Source: CAZGSN01 sp964371655
GTDB taxonomy: Bacteria; Desulfobacterota; Binatia; HRBIN30
Reading direction: 5' to 3'
Assembly (NCBI GenBank): GCA_964371655.1
Contig: CAYJOD010000084.1
Location: 1-27,016 of the forward strand
DNA: 27,016 bases
In this document: piece after piece, positions 15,081 through 25,491 of the stretch
How positions within the stretch are numbered: the stretch's first letter is position 1
How the letters are laid out: every line of letters begins with the position of its first letter
The notes under the pieces: model-generated
What the model was told of the DNA's origin: nothing
The model's input: only the letters and a program-made list of their open reading frames with translations
The model's database searches: none
Made by a program: the position numbers and the translations under genes

Positions 15081-16400
15081 ATGACGTTGAAGGTTGAGAT
15101 CGAGACCCTGGACGCCGTGCGGCGGCGGCTCGCGATAGAAATTCCGGCGGAGACCGTGCAGTCGGAGTTGGAGAAGGCGTATGTCGGATTGTCGCGCAGC
15201 GCGCGTGTGCCTGGGTTCCGGCGCGGTCGCGCGCCGCGCGCGGTCCTGGAGCGGATGTTTGGCGACAGCGTTCGCGCCGATGTTTTCGCCAAGTTGATTC
15301 AAGAGTCATTCTCTCAAGCCATTGAAGAGAATCACATCCACGCCCTTGGTGCGCCGGAGATCGCCACCGACAAAGCCGAGACCGGCGCCCCGCTGCGCTA
15401 CACGGCGACGGTGGAAGTGCGTCCGGAGCTTTCCGAGGTGCGTTACTCCGGGCTCGACGTCCAGCGACCCGTCGCCGAGGTTGCCGAAGCGGACGTGGAC
15501 ACCTACGTGGAACGCCTGCGCCAATCGCTGGCCCAGTTGCATCCGATCGAGGACCGAACCGAAGTGCAACCAGCTGACGTCGTGAACCTGGACTACGAAG
15601 CCCGGGTGGCGGGGCGGCTGGTCAGCAAGACGCAAGGCCGCGACATCGAGATTGGAGCGAACCCGTTTCCTGCGGAGTTCGACGCCCACGTCACCGGTGC
15701 TCAAGTCGGGCAGGAGGTGAAGTTCGCGGTCGACTATCCCGCCAGCGGTCCGCCGGAGGTTGCCGGAAAGACGGTCGAGTTCAAGGTGCAGGTGCACCGT
15801 TTGTCGCGCAAGGAGCTTCCCGCTCTCGATGATGACTTTGCCAAAGACCACGGCGAATGCGCGACCATGGACGAGCTGCGCGCCCGTGTGCGCGCCCAGC
15901 TGGAGGCAGAAGTGGCGCGCGCCGCGGATGAGGCGATGCGGCGTGGGCTGCTGACGGAGCTGGCGAACGCCAACGACATTCCGGTGCCCAACGTGCTCGT
16001 GCGCCGCCGCACCGAAGCGCTGATGGAAGAGGTGCGCGAGGAATGGCGGCGCCAGCGCATCGTGCCGAAGACGGAATCGGATGCGATGACGCGACTCGCG
16101 GCGGACTTGGAGCCGCGTGCGCGCGAGCAGGTGAAGATTGGCATGTTGCTGGATGCGGTCGCCGACCGCGAGCATGTGAGCGTGAGTGACGACGAGGTTG
16201 AGGCGCGGATCGCCGCGATTGCCGAGGAGGCCGGCGCCGCTGGGGAGCGCGTCCGCGCCCTGTATCAAAACGATGACGCCAGACGACAACTGCACGCGCG
16301 CCTGCTGCAAGCGCGTACGATCGATCTCATCGCGGCAGGGGCTAAGGTGACCAACGTGGCCGCAGGATCTCGCGTTGCTGATACAGCGGAAAATGGCTAA
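15081..16400 (+). CDS. tig: Trigger factor
   Basis: A 439-residue ribosome-associated chaperone that receives nascent chains at the exit tunnel. The ribosome-binding loop GFRRGRAP is at 45-52 (E. coli has a similar GFRKGKVP), in a typical N-terminal domain. A central FKBP-like prolyl isomerase domain follows (about 150-240, with VNLDYEARVAG and EFKVQVHRL), then a long helical C-terminal chaperone domain (about 250-420). Length is normal. The ATG at 15081 has GGAG 7 nt upstream. It starts the tig-clpP-clpX-lon order and its end overlaps a possible early clpP start. Confidence 0.95.
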   Translation: MTLKVEIETLDAVRRRLAIEIPAETVQSELEKAYVGLSRSARVPGFRRGRAPRAVLERMFGDSVRADVFAKLIQESFSQAIEENHIHALGAPEIATDKAETGAPLRYTATVEVRPELSEVRYSGLDVQRPVAEVAEADVDTYVERLRQSLAQLHPIEDRTEVQPADVVNLDYEARVAGRLVSKTQGRDIEIGANPFPAEFDAHVTGAQVGQEVKFAVDYPASGPPEVAGKTVEFKVQVHRLSRKELPALDDDFAKDHGECATMDELRARVRAQLEAEVARAADEAMRRGLLTELANANDIPVPNVLVRRRTEALMEEVREEWRRQRIVPKTESDAMTRLAADLEPRAREQVKIGMLLDAVADREHVSVSDDEVEARIAAIAEEAGAAGERVRALYQNDDARRQLHARLLQARTIDLIAAGAKVTNVAAGSRVADTAENG

Positions 16401-16434
16401 CATCGTGGCGCATGCAGAAGGCGGCATCTCGGCC

Positions 16435-17031
16435 ATGAACCTCGTCCCCATCGTCGTTGAGCAAACCGGACGGGGCGAACGCGCATACGACATCTTCTCA
16501 CGTCTGTTGAAAGACCGGATCGTCTTTCTGGGCTCTACCGTAAACGATGACGTCTCCAATCTCATCGCCGCGCAGTTCCTTTTCTTGGAATCGGAAGATC
16601 CAGAGCGCGACATCCACTTTTACATCAACTCGCCCGGGGGCAGCGTTACCGCGGGATTGGCGATCTACGACACGATGCAGTACATCCGGCCGCAAGTGTC
16701 GACGTTGTGTCTGGGCCAGGCGGCGAGCATGGCGGCGTGGCTGCTGGCAGCCGGGGCGCCGGGCAAGCGTTTCGCGTTACCGCATTCGCGCATCATGATT
16801 CATCAGCCTCTCGGAGGCGTACAGGGTCAGGCGGCCGACATTGATATCCAGGCTCGCGAGATCTTGCGTATCCGCGAGCAGCTCAACAACATTCTGGTGA
16901 AGCACTCGGGCCAGAGCGTCAAGCGGATTGAGAAGGACACGGACCGAGATCTCTTTCTGACGGGGAAACAGGCCGTGGAGTACGGGATTATCGACGAGGT
17001 CATCTCGGGCAGGCCCATCAAGAAGGCGTGA
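16435..17031 (+). CDS. clpP: ATP-dependent Clp protease proteolytic subunit ClpP
   Basis: A 198-residue serine protease of the tetradecameric Clp barrel. The catalytic triad is Ser98 in GQAASMA, His123 in MIHQPLGG and Asp172 in DTDRD, the expected spacing for ClpP. The N-terminus MNLVPIVVEQTGRGERAYDI matches mature-like family starts, so ATG 16435 is preferred. An upstream in-frame ATG at 16393 (ATGGCTAA, overlapping the tig stop by 8 nt) would add 14 residues and could couple translation to tig; it is not excluded. Followed after 7 nt by clpX. Confidence 0.96.
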   Translation: MNLVPIVVEQTGRGERAYDIFSRLLKDRIVFLGSTVNDDVSNLIAAQFLFLESEDPERDIHFYINSPGGSVTAGLAIYDTMQYIRPQVSTLCLGQAASMAAWLLAAGAPGKRFALPHSRIMIHQPLGGVQGQAADIDIQAREILRIREQLNNILVKHSGQSVKRIEKDTDRDLFLTGKQAVEYGIIDEVISGRPIKKA

Positions 17032-17038
17032 GGGATAT

Positions 17039-18292
<1,254 letters not shown>

Positions 18293-18321
18293 CTGCGGCT
18301 GCGGGGAGAAAGAACCAGACA

Positions 18322-20781
18322 ATGTTGTTTCGCAATGACAAGCGCGAAGGTCCTGGAGCGCCGGGCGCTGGAACTCGGGTTCCTCTGCTTCCGCTCAGGG
18401 ACATCATCGTGTTCCCTCATATGGTGGTCCCCCTTTTCGTCGGGCGTCAGAAATCGATCCGCGCCCTCGAAGAGGCGATGAACAAGCAGAAACAGATTCT
18501 GCTCGCGGCGCAGCGCGAAGCGAAGACGAACGATCCGGCGGAGGAGGATATCTACCGCGTCGGTACGCTCGGAGTCGTGGTGCAGTTGCTGCGTTTGCCC
18601 GATGGCACCGTGAAGGTGCTCGTCGAAGGCAAGCGCCGGGCTCGGGTCCTGAAGTTCATCGAGGAGCCGGAGTACTTCTTGGTTGCGGCCGAAGAGATCG
18701 ATGAGAGCTGCGAAAAGACCACCGAGGTCGAAGCCCTGATTCGATCGGTGAACTCCACCTTCGAGAACTACGTAAAGCTCAATAAGAAGATTCCACCGGA
18801 GATGATCATGTCGGTGGCCTCGATCGACGACCCCGCGCGTCTGGCGGATACGATCGTGGCTCACCTCGGGATCAAGTTGGAAGACAAGCAGGGTCTGCTG
18901 GAGACGATCAATCCTCCCGAGCGGCTCGAGAAGGTACTCGGCTACATGCGTTCCGAAATCGAGATCCTCGAAGTCGAGAAGCGCATTCGTACTCGCGTCA
19001 AGAAGCAGATGGAGAAGACGCAAAAGGAGTACTACCTCAACGAGCAGATGCGGGCGATCCAGAAGGAGCTCGGCGAGAAGGACGAGTTCAAGAACGAGAT
19101 TCAGGAGCTTGAAGAGAAGATCAAGGGAAAGAAGCTATCGGCGGAGGCCAAGGACAAGGTCGAAAAGGAGCTCAAGAAGCTCAAGATGATGTCGCCGATG
19201 TCCGCCGAGGCGACCGTCGTACGCAACTACATCGATTGGATTCTGTCGCTGCCGTGGAACGAATTCACCGAGGATAAGCTCGACATCAAGGACGCCGAGA
19301 GAGTTCTCGAGGAGGACCACTACGGCCTCGATAAAGTCAAAGAGCGCATCCTCGAATATTTGGCGGTGCAGTCGTTGGTAGGACAGACCAACAAGGGCCC
19401 TATCCTTTGTCTGGTTGGGCCGCCGGGGGTCGGAAAGACATCTCTCGGAAAGTCCATCGCGCGTGCAACCGGGAGAAAGTTCGTTCGCATTTCCCTCGGA
19501 GGCGTACGTGACGAAGCGGAGATCCGTGGCCATCGGCGCACGTACATTGGCGCCTTGCCCGGGAAGATCATTCAATCGATGAAGAGGGCAGGGTCGAGCA
19601 ACCCGGTATTCCTTCTCGATGAAGTCGACAAGATGTCGATGGACTTTCGTGGCGATCCGTCGTCGGCATTGCTCGAAGTCCTGGACCCGGAGCAGAACTC
19701 GACCTTCAACGACCATTACCTGGACGTGGACTACGATCTGTCCAAGGTGATGTTCATCACCACGGCCAATACCCTCGACCGGATTCCACGGCCGCTTCTG
19801 GACCGCATGGAGATCATCCGCATCGCGGGATACACGGACGTGGAGAAGATCAACATCGCCAAGCGTTACCTGGTCGATAAGCAGCGCGAGGCGAATGGTC
19901 TTTCGGCCGGCCAGGTCGAGATCTCCGACAGCGCGCTTCTCAACATCGTCCGCCACTATGCCAAAGAGGCGGGCGTTCGTAATCTCGAGCGCGAGGTCGC
20001 GACCATTTGCCGGAAGACCGCGGTTGAAGTGCTGAAGTCGGAGCATCCGGCCAAGGTGACCGTTTCCGGAAAGAACCTAGCCAAGTTTCTCGGTCCGCCG
20101 CGCTATCGGTTTGGGAAGGCGGAAGGGGAACATCGGGTTGGTCTTGCCACCGGCTTGGCGTGGACCGAGCTCGGTGGAGAGTTATTGACGACCGAAGTGA
20201 CGGTGATGCCGGGCAAAGGCAAGCTGATCATCACCGGTCGTCTCGGCGACGTCATGCAGGAGTCGGCGCAGGCGGCGATGAGCTATGTGCGCTCGCGTGC
20301 GGAGGAGCTCGGGCTCGATCGGGACTTCTACCAGCGCGTCGACGTCCATATCCACGTTCCCGAAGGCGCAACTCCGAAGGATGGCCCATCGGCAGGCATC
20401 ACGATGGCGACCGCATTGGTTTCGGCCCTGACCCGTATTCCGGTCCGTAACGACCTGGCGATGACCGGCGAGGTGACCTTGCGCGGACGGGTCTTGCCGA
20501 TCGGCGGTCTCAAGGAAAAGGTGCTCGCCGCGCACCGTGGCGGGATCAAGCATGTGTTGGTGCCCGCGGAAAACGAGAAAGACATCAAGGAGATTCCTCC
20601 GGCCGTGATGCGCGCCATCTCGATCGAGTTGGTCGAGCACATGGATCAGGTCTTGCGCAAGGCGCTCGTGCTTGCCAATCCAGAGGAGTTCCTGAGGAAG
20701 ATCGAGACCCCCGAGGTGGCGGTGGTTCCGCCGCCGGCTTTCCCGGCACCGGTGTCGGAAGGGGAAGTCGTCACCCATTGA
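18322..20781 (+). CDS. lon: ATP-dependent protease Lon (LonA)
   Basis: An 819-residue LonA protease that degrades misfolded and regulatory proteins. The N-terminal LON substrate domain begins with PLLPLRDIIVFPHMVVPL (about 22-39). A coiled helical region with EKTQKEYYLNEQMRAIQKEL and a charged stretch (about 232-290) precedes the AAA+ module. Walker A GPPGVGKT is at 366-373. The proteolytic dyad is Ser690 in DGPSAGIT and Lys733 in GGLKEKVLAAH, about 43 residues apart as in E. coli. The final 20 or so residues are Pro/Val-rich. The ATG has GGGGAGAAAG upstream. It ends the protease cluster; HU has a separate promoter downstream. Confidence 0.98.
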   Translation: MLFRNDKREGPGAPGAGTRVPLLPLRDIIVFPHMVVPLFVGRQKSIRALEEAMNKQKQILLAAQREAKTNDPAEEDIYRVGTLGVVVQLLRLPDGTVKVLVEGKRRARVLKFIEEPEYFLVAAEEIDESCEKTTEVEALIRSVNSTFENYVKLNKKIPPEMIMSVASIDDPARLADTIVAHLGIKLEDKQGLLETINPPERLEKVLGYMRSEIEILEVEKRIRTRVKKQMEKTQKEYYLNEQMRAIQKELGEKDEFKNEIQELEEKIKGKKLSAEAKDKVEKELKKLKMMSPMSAEATVVRNYIDWILSLPWNEFTEDKLDIKDAERVLEEDHYGLDKVKERILEYLAVQSLVGQTNKGPILCLVGPPGVGKTSLGKSIARATGRKFVRISLGGVRDEAEIRGHRRTYIGALPGKIIQSMKRAGSSNPVFLLDEVDKMSMDFRGDPSSALLEVLDPEQNSTFNDHYLDVDYDLSKVMFITTANTLDRIPRPLLDRMEIIRIAGYTDVEKINIAKRYLVDKQREANGLSAGQVEISDSALLNIVRHYAKEAGVRNLEREVATICRKTAVEVLKSEHPAKVTVSGKNLAKFLGPPRYRFGKAEGEHRVGLATGLAWTELGGELLTTEVTVMPGKGKLIITGRLGDVMQESAQAAMSYVRSRAEELGLDRDFYQRVDVHIHVPEGATPKDGPSAGITMATALVSALTRIPVRNDLAMTGEVTLRGRVLPIGGLKEKVLAAHRGGIKHVLVPAENEKDIKEIPPAVMRAISIELVEHMDQVLRKALVLANPEEFLRKIETPEVAVVPPPAFPAPVSEGEVVTH

Positions 20782-20854
20782 AATACGGCATCGTTTGGGG
20801 CGGTTACTAGGGGACCAGGCAGGGGGGATGTCTGGGCGTAGCACGTCGCTTTCG

Positions 20855-20883
20855 TTGACATCATATTCCCCCGTTGTTATAGC
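20855..20883 (+). promoter_or_regulatory. Strong sigma-70-type promoter of the HU gene
   Basis: TTGACA (20855-20860) and TATAGC (20878-20883) are separated by exactly 17 nt, 32 nt before the HU start. It is the best promoter-like match I found in the window, consistent with independent high expression of HU. Confidence 0.75.
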
Positions 20884-20915
20884 CACGCGGCTTTCGAGCC
20901 CGAGAAAGCAGAGCC

Positions 20916-21188
20916 ATGACAAAAGCAGAACTGATCGAATCGATTGCGAGCAAGGTAGACCTACAGCGGGCGACCGCGGAGAGGGTCGTGAATACCCTGT
21001 TCGACGATGTTGTCCAGGCTCTCAAACAGGGAGACAAGGTCAATATTTCTGGCTTCGGGGCATTCTCGGTCTCCGCGCGTAACGCGCGCACCGGGCGCAA
21101 CCCGAAGACCGGGGAGACGATCGAGATAGCGGCCTCGCGCGCGGTGAAGTTCAAAGCCGGCAAGACCTTGAAGGATTCTCTGAACTAG
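20916..21188 (+). CDS. hup: DNA-binding protein HU
   Basis: A 90-residue nucleoid protein of the HU/IHF family that bends and compacts DNA as a dimer. The N-terminus TKAELIESIASKV and the helix up to QALKQGD are typical. INISGFGAF-like strand 43-50 (VNISGFGAF) precedes the beta-ribbon arm with GRNPKTGE (60-67), including the DNA-intercalating Pro63. The end AVKFKAGKTLKDSLN is canonical. Length is standard. It follows lon by 134 bp, a place where HU is often found, and has its own promoter. Confidence 0.96.
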   Translation: MTKAELIESIASKVDLQRATAERVVNTLFDDVVQALKQGDKVNISGFGAFSVSARNARTGRNPKTGETIEIAASRAVKFKAGKTLKDSLN

Positions 21189-21212
21189 GTAACGGGTACA
21201 CCTGCGCCGCGC

Positions 21213-21284
21213 GGGCGGTTAGCTCAGCGGGAGAGCATCGGCCTTACAAGCCGAGGGTCATCCGTTCAATCCGGATACCGCCCA
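21213..21284 (+). tRNA. tRNA-Val (anticodon UAC)
   Basis: 72 nt to the discriminator A. Acceptor GGGCGGT/ACCGCCC, anticodon stem TCGGC/GCCGA with loop CTTACAA (TAC), and T-stem ATCCG/CGGAT with loop TTCAATC. The 3' CCA is not encoded; TTTTT follows directly. Confidence 0.95.
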
Positions 21285-21372
21285 TTTTTCATTGCCACGT
21301 CGTGAGGCGAGGCGGTAAGTTGAGGATGACGATCGAGGGAGTAATTAGGAGCTGATTGTCGCTGAGGATGCT

Positions 21373-21447
<75 letters not shown>

Positions 21448-21501
21448 CCACTTTCTCCGCTCGTCATTCGGGTTCCAATTCTCACTGAGGCGGATATTGA
21501 G

Positions 21502-21939
21502 ATGAAGACGACAACCTACATGATCACCCGCGAGGACGCGCTCGAGCAACGCAAGTGGTACTTGATCGACGCTCAAGGCAAGGTCTTGGGACGATTGGCC
21601 ACACAGGTCGCCGACTTGTTACGCGGCAAGGGTAACCCGAAGTTTACGCCGCATATCGATGCCGGAGACTTCGTGGTGATTGTCAACGCCGAGGGAATCC
21701 GTCTGTCAGGCAACAAGCTGACGACGAAGGTCTACCGGCGCCATAGCGGCTATCCCGGTGGGCTACGGACGTGGACCGCCGGACGCGAGCTCCAAGAGAA
21801 TCCCGAGCGCATGCTGCGTACCGCCGTGCAAGGAATGCTTCCCAAGAATCGTCTTGGACGACAGCTGGCGACCAAGCTCAAGGTCTATGCCGGTGCCGAG
21901 CATCCGCACGTGGCGCAGACACCGATTGTACTGTCTTGA
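21502..21939 (+). CDS. rplM: 50S ribosomal protein L13
   Basis: A 145-residue L13. Recognisable blocks are RKWYLIDAQGKVLGRLATQVADLLRGK split across 17-43, GDFVVIVNAEGIRLSGNK (55-72), YRRHSGYPGGL (78-88) and the MLPKNRLGRQLATKLKVYAG segment near 112-131 followed by HPHVAQ. Length and pattern are normal. A GAGG site precedes the ATG. It is followed by rpsI after 14 nt, the conserved rplM-rpsI operon. Confidence 0.97.
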   Translation: MKTTTYMITREDALEQRKWYLIDAQGKVLGRLATQVADLLRGKGNPKFTPHIDAGDFVVIVNAEGIRLSGNKLTTKVYRRHSGYPGGLRTWTAGRELQENPERMLRTAVQGMLPKNRLGRQLATKLKVYAGAEHPHVAQTPIVLS

Positions 21940-21953
21940 AAGCGAGGAGCGGC

Positions 21954-22352
21954 ATGGCGGATCGAAAAAGCACTTTTTCTGCAACCGGCAAACGAAAGAC
22001 GGCAGTGGCCCGGGTGCAACTCTGTGCCGGATCGGGCAAGGTCGAGGTCAACCGCAAGGCGCTCGAGCAGTATTTTGGCCGTCCGACCTCGCGCATGGTC
22101 GTGCATCAGCCGTTTGAGCTGACAGGCACAGCCGGTCAATATGATGTTTCTGCCAACGTATGTGGTGGCGGTATCTCGGCGCAGGCGACGGCGATACGAC
22201 ACGGCATCACACGCGCCCTCATCGATGCCAACGCCGAGTTTCGTCCGCCCCTCAAGAAGGCGGGGTATGTGACCCGCGATCCACGCGAAGTGGAACGTAA
22301 GAAGTACGGTCGCCACAAAGCTCGAAAGCGGCCGCAGTACTCGAAGCGATAG
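21954..22352 (+). CDS. rpsI: 30S ribosomal protein S9
   Basis: A 132-residue S9. It begins with SATGKRKTAVARV, has the VNRKALEQYFGRP block and GGGISAQATAIRHGITRAL, and ends KYGRHKARKRPQYSKR, the basic tail whose last Arg contacts P-site tRNA in the ribosome. The start at 21954 has GAGGAG 5 nt upstream. The frame is open further 5' through rplM but those codons are not used. It converges on lptG with 11 nt between the stops. Confidence 0.97.
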   Translation: MADRKSTFSATGKRKTAVARVQLCAGSGKVEVNRKALEQYFGRPTSRMVVHQPFELTGTAGQYDVSANVCGGGISAQATAIRHGITRALIDANAEFRPPLKKAGYVTRDPREVERKKYGRHKARKRPQYSKR

Positions 22353-22363
22353 CGGTCGGTGCT

Positions 22364-23464
22364 CTACTCGCTCGTGAGGAAGAGCACCACTCCGATCAAC
22401 GTAAAGACGACGTTCGCGATCCACGCGGCAACTTCCGCGGGCAGGGCGCCGCTGCGACCGAGAGAGTTGCCAAGGGCCAGCAAGACCCAATAGCCGAAGC
22501 CGAGCGCGATCCCTGATCCCAGAATCGCAGCGATGCTGGGGAGCCGTTGCACGCGTCCGCCCAAGGGGAGGGCGATGCAGGCCAACACCAGCGATGTGAA
22601 CGGCACCGCGAGCTTTAGATTGAGATCGACCTGGTAGTTCGAGGCGTCGATTCCCTTGCGGGTCAGTTGCTGGATGCGCTGGCGCAGGGCGAGATAGCTC
22701 ATTTCTTCGGGATCGTGATGGACTTCGAGAAAGTCGGCGAAGGTCTCGGGAATCACCGCCTGGGGGTCGACGACCGGCTGCTTGTGCATGTCATTGTCGC
22801 CGCTCATCGATCGCTCTACGGCTCCGGCGAGAATCCAACCGTTGCTGGTCCACCGCGCCGACTCCACTTCCACAATGCTGCGCAGGTTGAGGTCTTGGTC
22901 GGTCCGGTAGATCGTAACCCCGAACAACGCCTGCTTTTGTGGATCGATATGGTCGATGCTGTAGAAGCCGCTGCCGCCGTGATACCAAGTGCCGCGGTCG
23001 CTCAGTAGGCTCTTCGGCGTGCGCTTACGGATCTCGACATTGTTCACGTACTGATACTGGCGCGTGCAATAGGGCACGACGGTCTCGTTCCAGGCGAGGG
23101 CGGCGATGCTGAGCAGGGCAGCGCCTCCGAGCAGCGGGACTGCCGTTTGCGCGAGGCTGATTCCCGAGGCTCGCATCGCCACGATCTCGTTGCGGCGCGC
23201 GAGATTCCCGAGGGCCAGCAGGAGCGCGGCGAGCACGGCCGGGGGGAGAATCTGCGTGACGATCAGCGGCACCTTGAAAAAGAAATAGCGAGCTGCCGCA
23301 GACGCGGAGGCGCCGTTTTTGAGCAGGATGTCCAGGCGCTCGAAGAAATCGACGATCAAGTACAACATCACGAACGCGGCCACGACCGGCAAAAAAAGCC
23401 CCAGGAACTCGCGTGCAAGGTAGCGACTCACCACTCTCCCGGGCGCCAAGGTTCTGGCGGTCAT
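22364..23464 (-). CDS. lptG: LPS export ABC permease LptG
   Basis: A 366-residue inner-membrane permease of the LptB2FG complex that drives LPS from the inner membrane to the outer membrane. Six hydrophobic segments are visible, three at each end, around a periplasmic beta-jellyroll (about 130-260). The N-terminal LIVDFFERLDILLKN (36-50) and RNEIVAMRASGISL (90-103) coupling region is typical of LptG/YjgQ. The C-terminal membrane part ends in VLFLTSE. Its ATG overlaps the lptF stop (ATGA), so the two are translationally coupled. Assigned to LptG rather than LptF by the FFE motif and position second in the pair. Confidence 0.9.
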   Translation of the reverse strand: MTARTLAPGRVVSRYLAREFLGLFLPVVAAFVMLYLIVDFFERLDILLKNGASASAAARYFFFKVPLIVTQILPPAVLAALLLALGNLARRNEIVAMRASGISLAQTAVPLLGGAALLSIAALAWNETVVPYCTRQYQYVNNVEIRKRTPKSLLSDRGTWYHGGSGFYSIDHIDPQKQALFGVTIYRTDQDLNLRSIVEVESARWTSNGWILAGAVERSMSGDNDMHKQPVVDPQAVIPETFADFLEVHHDPEEMSYLALRQRIQQLTRKGIDASNYQVDLNLKLAVPFTSLVLACIALPLGGRVQRLPSIAAILGSGIALGFGYWVLLALGNSLGRSGALPAEVAAWIANVVFTLIGVVLFLTSE

Positions 23465-24660
23465 GAGCGGCGTCCTCGCTTGCGCATTCGATCGATGAAA
23501 TCCGTAACCGTGCGCGCCAGTATGTCGAAACGCTCGCCGGCCGGTGACGGGTCCGTCGCGGTGTCGCTCGCGGCGCGTCGGAACAAGACGAAGGCAAGAG
23601 CGGCAATCATTGCGTTAGGTAACCACATCGCGACCACTGGGGGCAGGACCCCGCGCTCGCCCAGGCTCTGTCCGAACGTCAGCATGAGGTAGTAGGCGAA
23701 GATCAGCGCCAGACTGATCGTCAAGCCACGTGATCGCACCGAGCGCGAGGGGCGTATGCCCAGGGGGATGGCCAGCGCCGCGAACGCGAGGCAGGCAAAC
23801 GGAATCGAAAGGCGGCGTTGCAGCTCGACGGACTCGGCGTCGGTGTTCTCGGCGCGGGCTTTCTTGGCGCGAATCAGCGATCGCAAGTCTGGCGACGGCA
23901 TCTCACTCGGGTCGCGCGCGCGTAGCTCGAGCTTCGCCAAGGCATCGTCGAGATTCAGTACGATGTCATAGTGGTCGAATTCGGTGCGATGGTAGCTCTC
24001 GTCGCGTTGATCGTGGGTGTGGACCTGACCGTCGTAGAGGCGCAGAGCGAGACGGTGCGCAGATTCGTCGGATACGAGAACCCCCATCTTCGCCAGTACC
24101 GTGTCGCGTTGGGACACATCACGACTGTCCGAGATCAAGATCCCACGCAGTTGGTTGCCCGGCTGCTCGATCTGGTCGACGTAGATGATGAGACCCGCGA
24201 AGTCGTCGTTGAACACGCGTTCGCGAATTCCGGCGCTGGCGCGTGTCTTGGCAATGTCATACAGGCCCGTGCGCAGCAGATCGTTGGCCCACGGGCGCAG
24301 GTAGAGGGACAGCCCCAGACAAACCACGAGCATCGAGGTGGCGAATAGAACCACGGGTGGCAGCAGCTGATAGAGGCTGATCCCGGAGGCCTTCAGTGCG
24401 GTGATCTCGCTGTCGGAAGACATCCGTCCGAACGCGACCAACACCGACAACAGCACGGCCATCGGCACGGTGACCTCTAGAAATGCCGGCAAGATGTACG
24501 AAAAGAGCTTTACGACTTGCAGGAAAGGTACACCGCGATTAACCACGAGTTCGACTAACTTTAAGATGCGAGCAATCAACAGGATCAGCGTGACCACGGC
24601 GAGACCGAGGGTGAAGGGGACTGCGATCTCGCGCAGAATGTAGCGGCGTAGGGTTCGCAC
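23461..24660 (-). CDS. lptF: LPS export ABC permease LptF
   Basis: A 399-residue partner permease of LptG. The N-terminus YILREIAVPFTLGLAVVTLILL (8-29), a coupling segment SDSEITALKASGISLYQLLPP, and a periplasmic region with FAGLIIYVDQI (about 154-164) fit LptF/YjgP. Membrane segments return near 285-365 (SIPFACLAFAALAIPLGIRP). A charged C-terminal tail of about 35 residues (AGERFDILARTVTDFIDRM) is longer than usual. It starts at GTG 24660, which is 15 nt from the head-to-head rlmB start. I see no good ribosome site before it. Confidence 0.9.
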   Translation of the reverse strand: MRTLRRYILREIAVPFTLGLAVVTLILLIARILKLVELVVNRGVPFLQVVKLFSYILPAFLEVTVPMAVLLSVLVAFGRMSSDSEITALKASGISLYQLLPPVVLFATSMLVVCLGLSLYLRPWANDLLRTGLYDIAKTRASAGIRERVFNDDFAGLIIYVDQIEQPGNQLRGILISDSRDVSQRDTVLAKMGVLVSDESAHRLALRLYDGQVHTHDQRDESYHRTEFDHYDIVLNLDDALAKLELRARDPSEMPSPDLRSLIRAKKARAENTDAESVELQRRLSIPFACLAFAALAIPLGIRPSRSVRSRGLTISLALIFAYYLMLTFGQSLGERGVLPPVVAMWLPNAMIAALAFVLFRRAASDTATDPSPAGERFDILARTVTDFIDRMRKRGRRS

Positions 24661-24675
24661 TTGTCCGGGAGAGTA

Positions 24676-25491
24676 ATGAAAGGTCGCAGGTTTGCCAACA
24701 AGACGAGCGCCATCAGCGACGAACGCTGGTTATACGGCGTTCATCCGGTGACGGCGTGGTTGCAGGCGCGGCCGCGATGCGTGCGCTCGGTCGCGCACTT
24801 GGAAGGGGGCCACCAGTCCCCCCGAGTGCGCGAGGCGCTGCATTTGGCGGAGAAGGCCGGGATCCGCAGCGAATCGGTTGCGGCGCGGCTCCTCGAGGAG
24901 CTCACCGGCACACACCGCCATCAAGGACTCGCCGCGCGCTGCGATCCGTTTCCGTATGCATCGTTTGACGACATCATCGCCCTGCAGACGCCGCTGGTTC
25001 TCGTCATCGACCAGCTTCAAGACCCCCAGAATCTCGGCGCCATCCTGCGTTCGTGCGACGCAGCCGGAGCCCGCGCCGTCATTCTCCCCAAGGACGGAAC
25101 GGTGGGTATCACTCCACTGGTCGAAGCCGCCGCCGCTGGCGCCGCCGCGTTCGTCCAGGTGTGTCGAGTGACGAACCTGGTCCGCAGCATCGAGCTTCTC
25201 AAACAGCGCGACTACTGGGTGGCCGGCCTGGCGGTTGGGGCGGCCGGGAATCTCTTCGAGACGGAGATGCCCGGGCGTATCGCGTTGGTCCTGGGAGGTG
25301 AATCCGGCTTGCGTAGACTGGTGCTGGAGAGCTGCGACCTGCGCTTTTCCATCCCGATGTATGGCGCCGTCGAATCGCTCAACGCCAGCGTCGCGGCAGC
25401 GATCACGCTCTTTGAGCTTCGTCGTCGCCTGGAGCAGGCTTCGCGATCAGGCCAACAGCCGGCTAAGTCGGCGTCCCGCCAGCCGTGGTGA
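24676..25491 (+). CDS. rlmB: 23S rRNA (guanosine-2'-O)-methyltransferase RlmB (TrmH family)
   Basis: A 271-residue SPOUT methyltransferase. The N-terminal substrate-binding domain opens with WLYGVHPVTAWL (18-29) and contains the HRHQGLAA motif. The SPOUT motifs are DQLQDPQNLGAILRSCDAAG (112-131, with Asn119 and Arg125), LVLGGESGL (204-212, Glu209) and IPMYGAVESLNASVAAA (226-242). This fits the enzyme that 2'-O-methylates G2251 of 23S rRNA; another TrmH-type tRNA/rRNA target is possible. ATG 24676 with GGGAGAG upstream is chosen over an upstream TTG at 24661. It is divergent from lptF with a 15-nt gap. Confidence 0.88.
   Translation: MKGRRFANKTSAISDERWLYGVHPVTAWLQARPRCVRSVAHLEGGHQSPRVREALHLAEKAGIRSESVAARLLEELTGTHRHQGLAARCDPFPYASFDDIIALQTPLVLVIDQLQDPQNLGAILRSCDAAGARAVILPKDGTVGITPLVEAAAAGAAAFVQVCRVTNLVRSIELLKQRDYWVAGLAVGAAGNLFETEMPGRIALVLGGESGLRRLVLESCDLRFSIPMYGAVESLNASVAAAITLFELRRRLEQASRSGQQPAKSASRQPW

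Noticed and set aside
15306..16613. A 435-codon minus-strand open frame across tig and clpP
   Set aside because: It runs antisense to two well-recognised genes and has no domain pattern; long antisense frames are common in GC-rich DNA.
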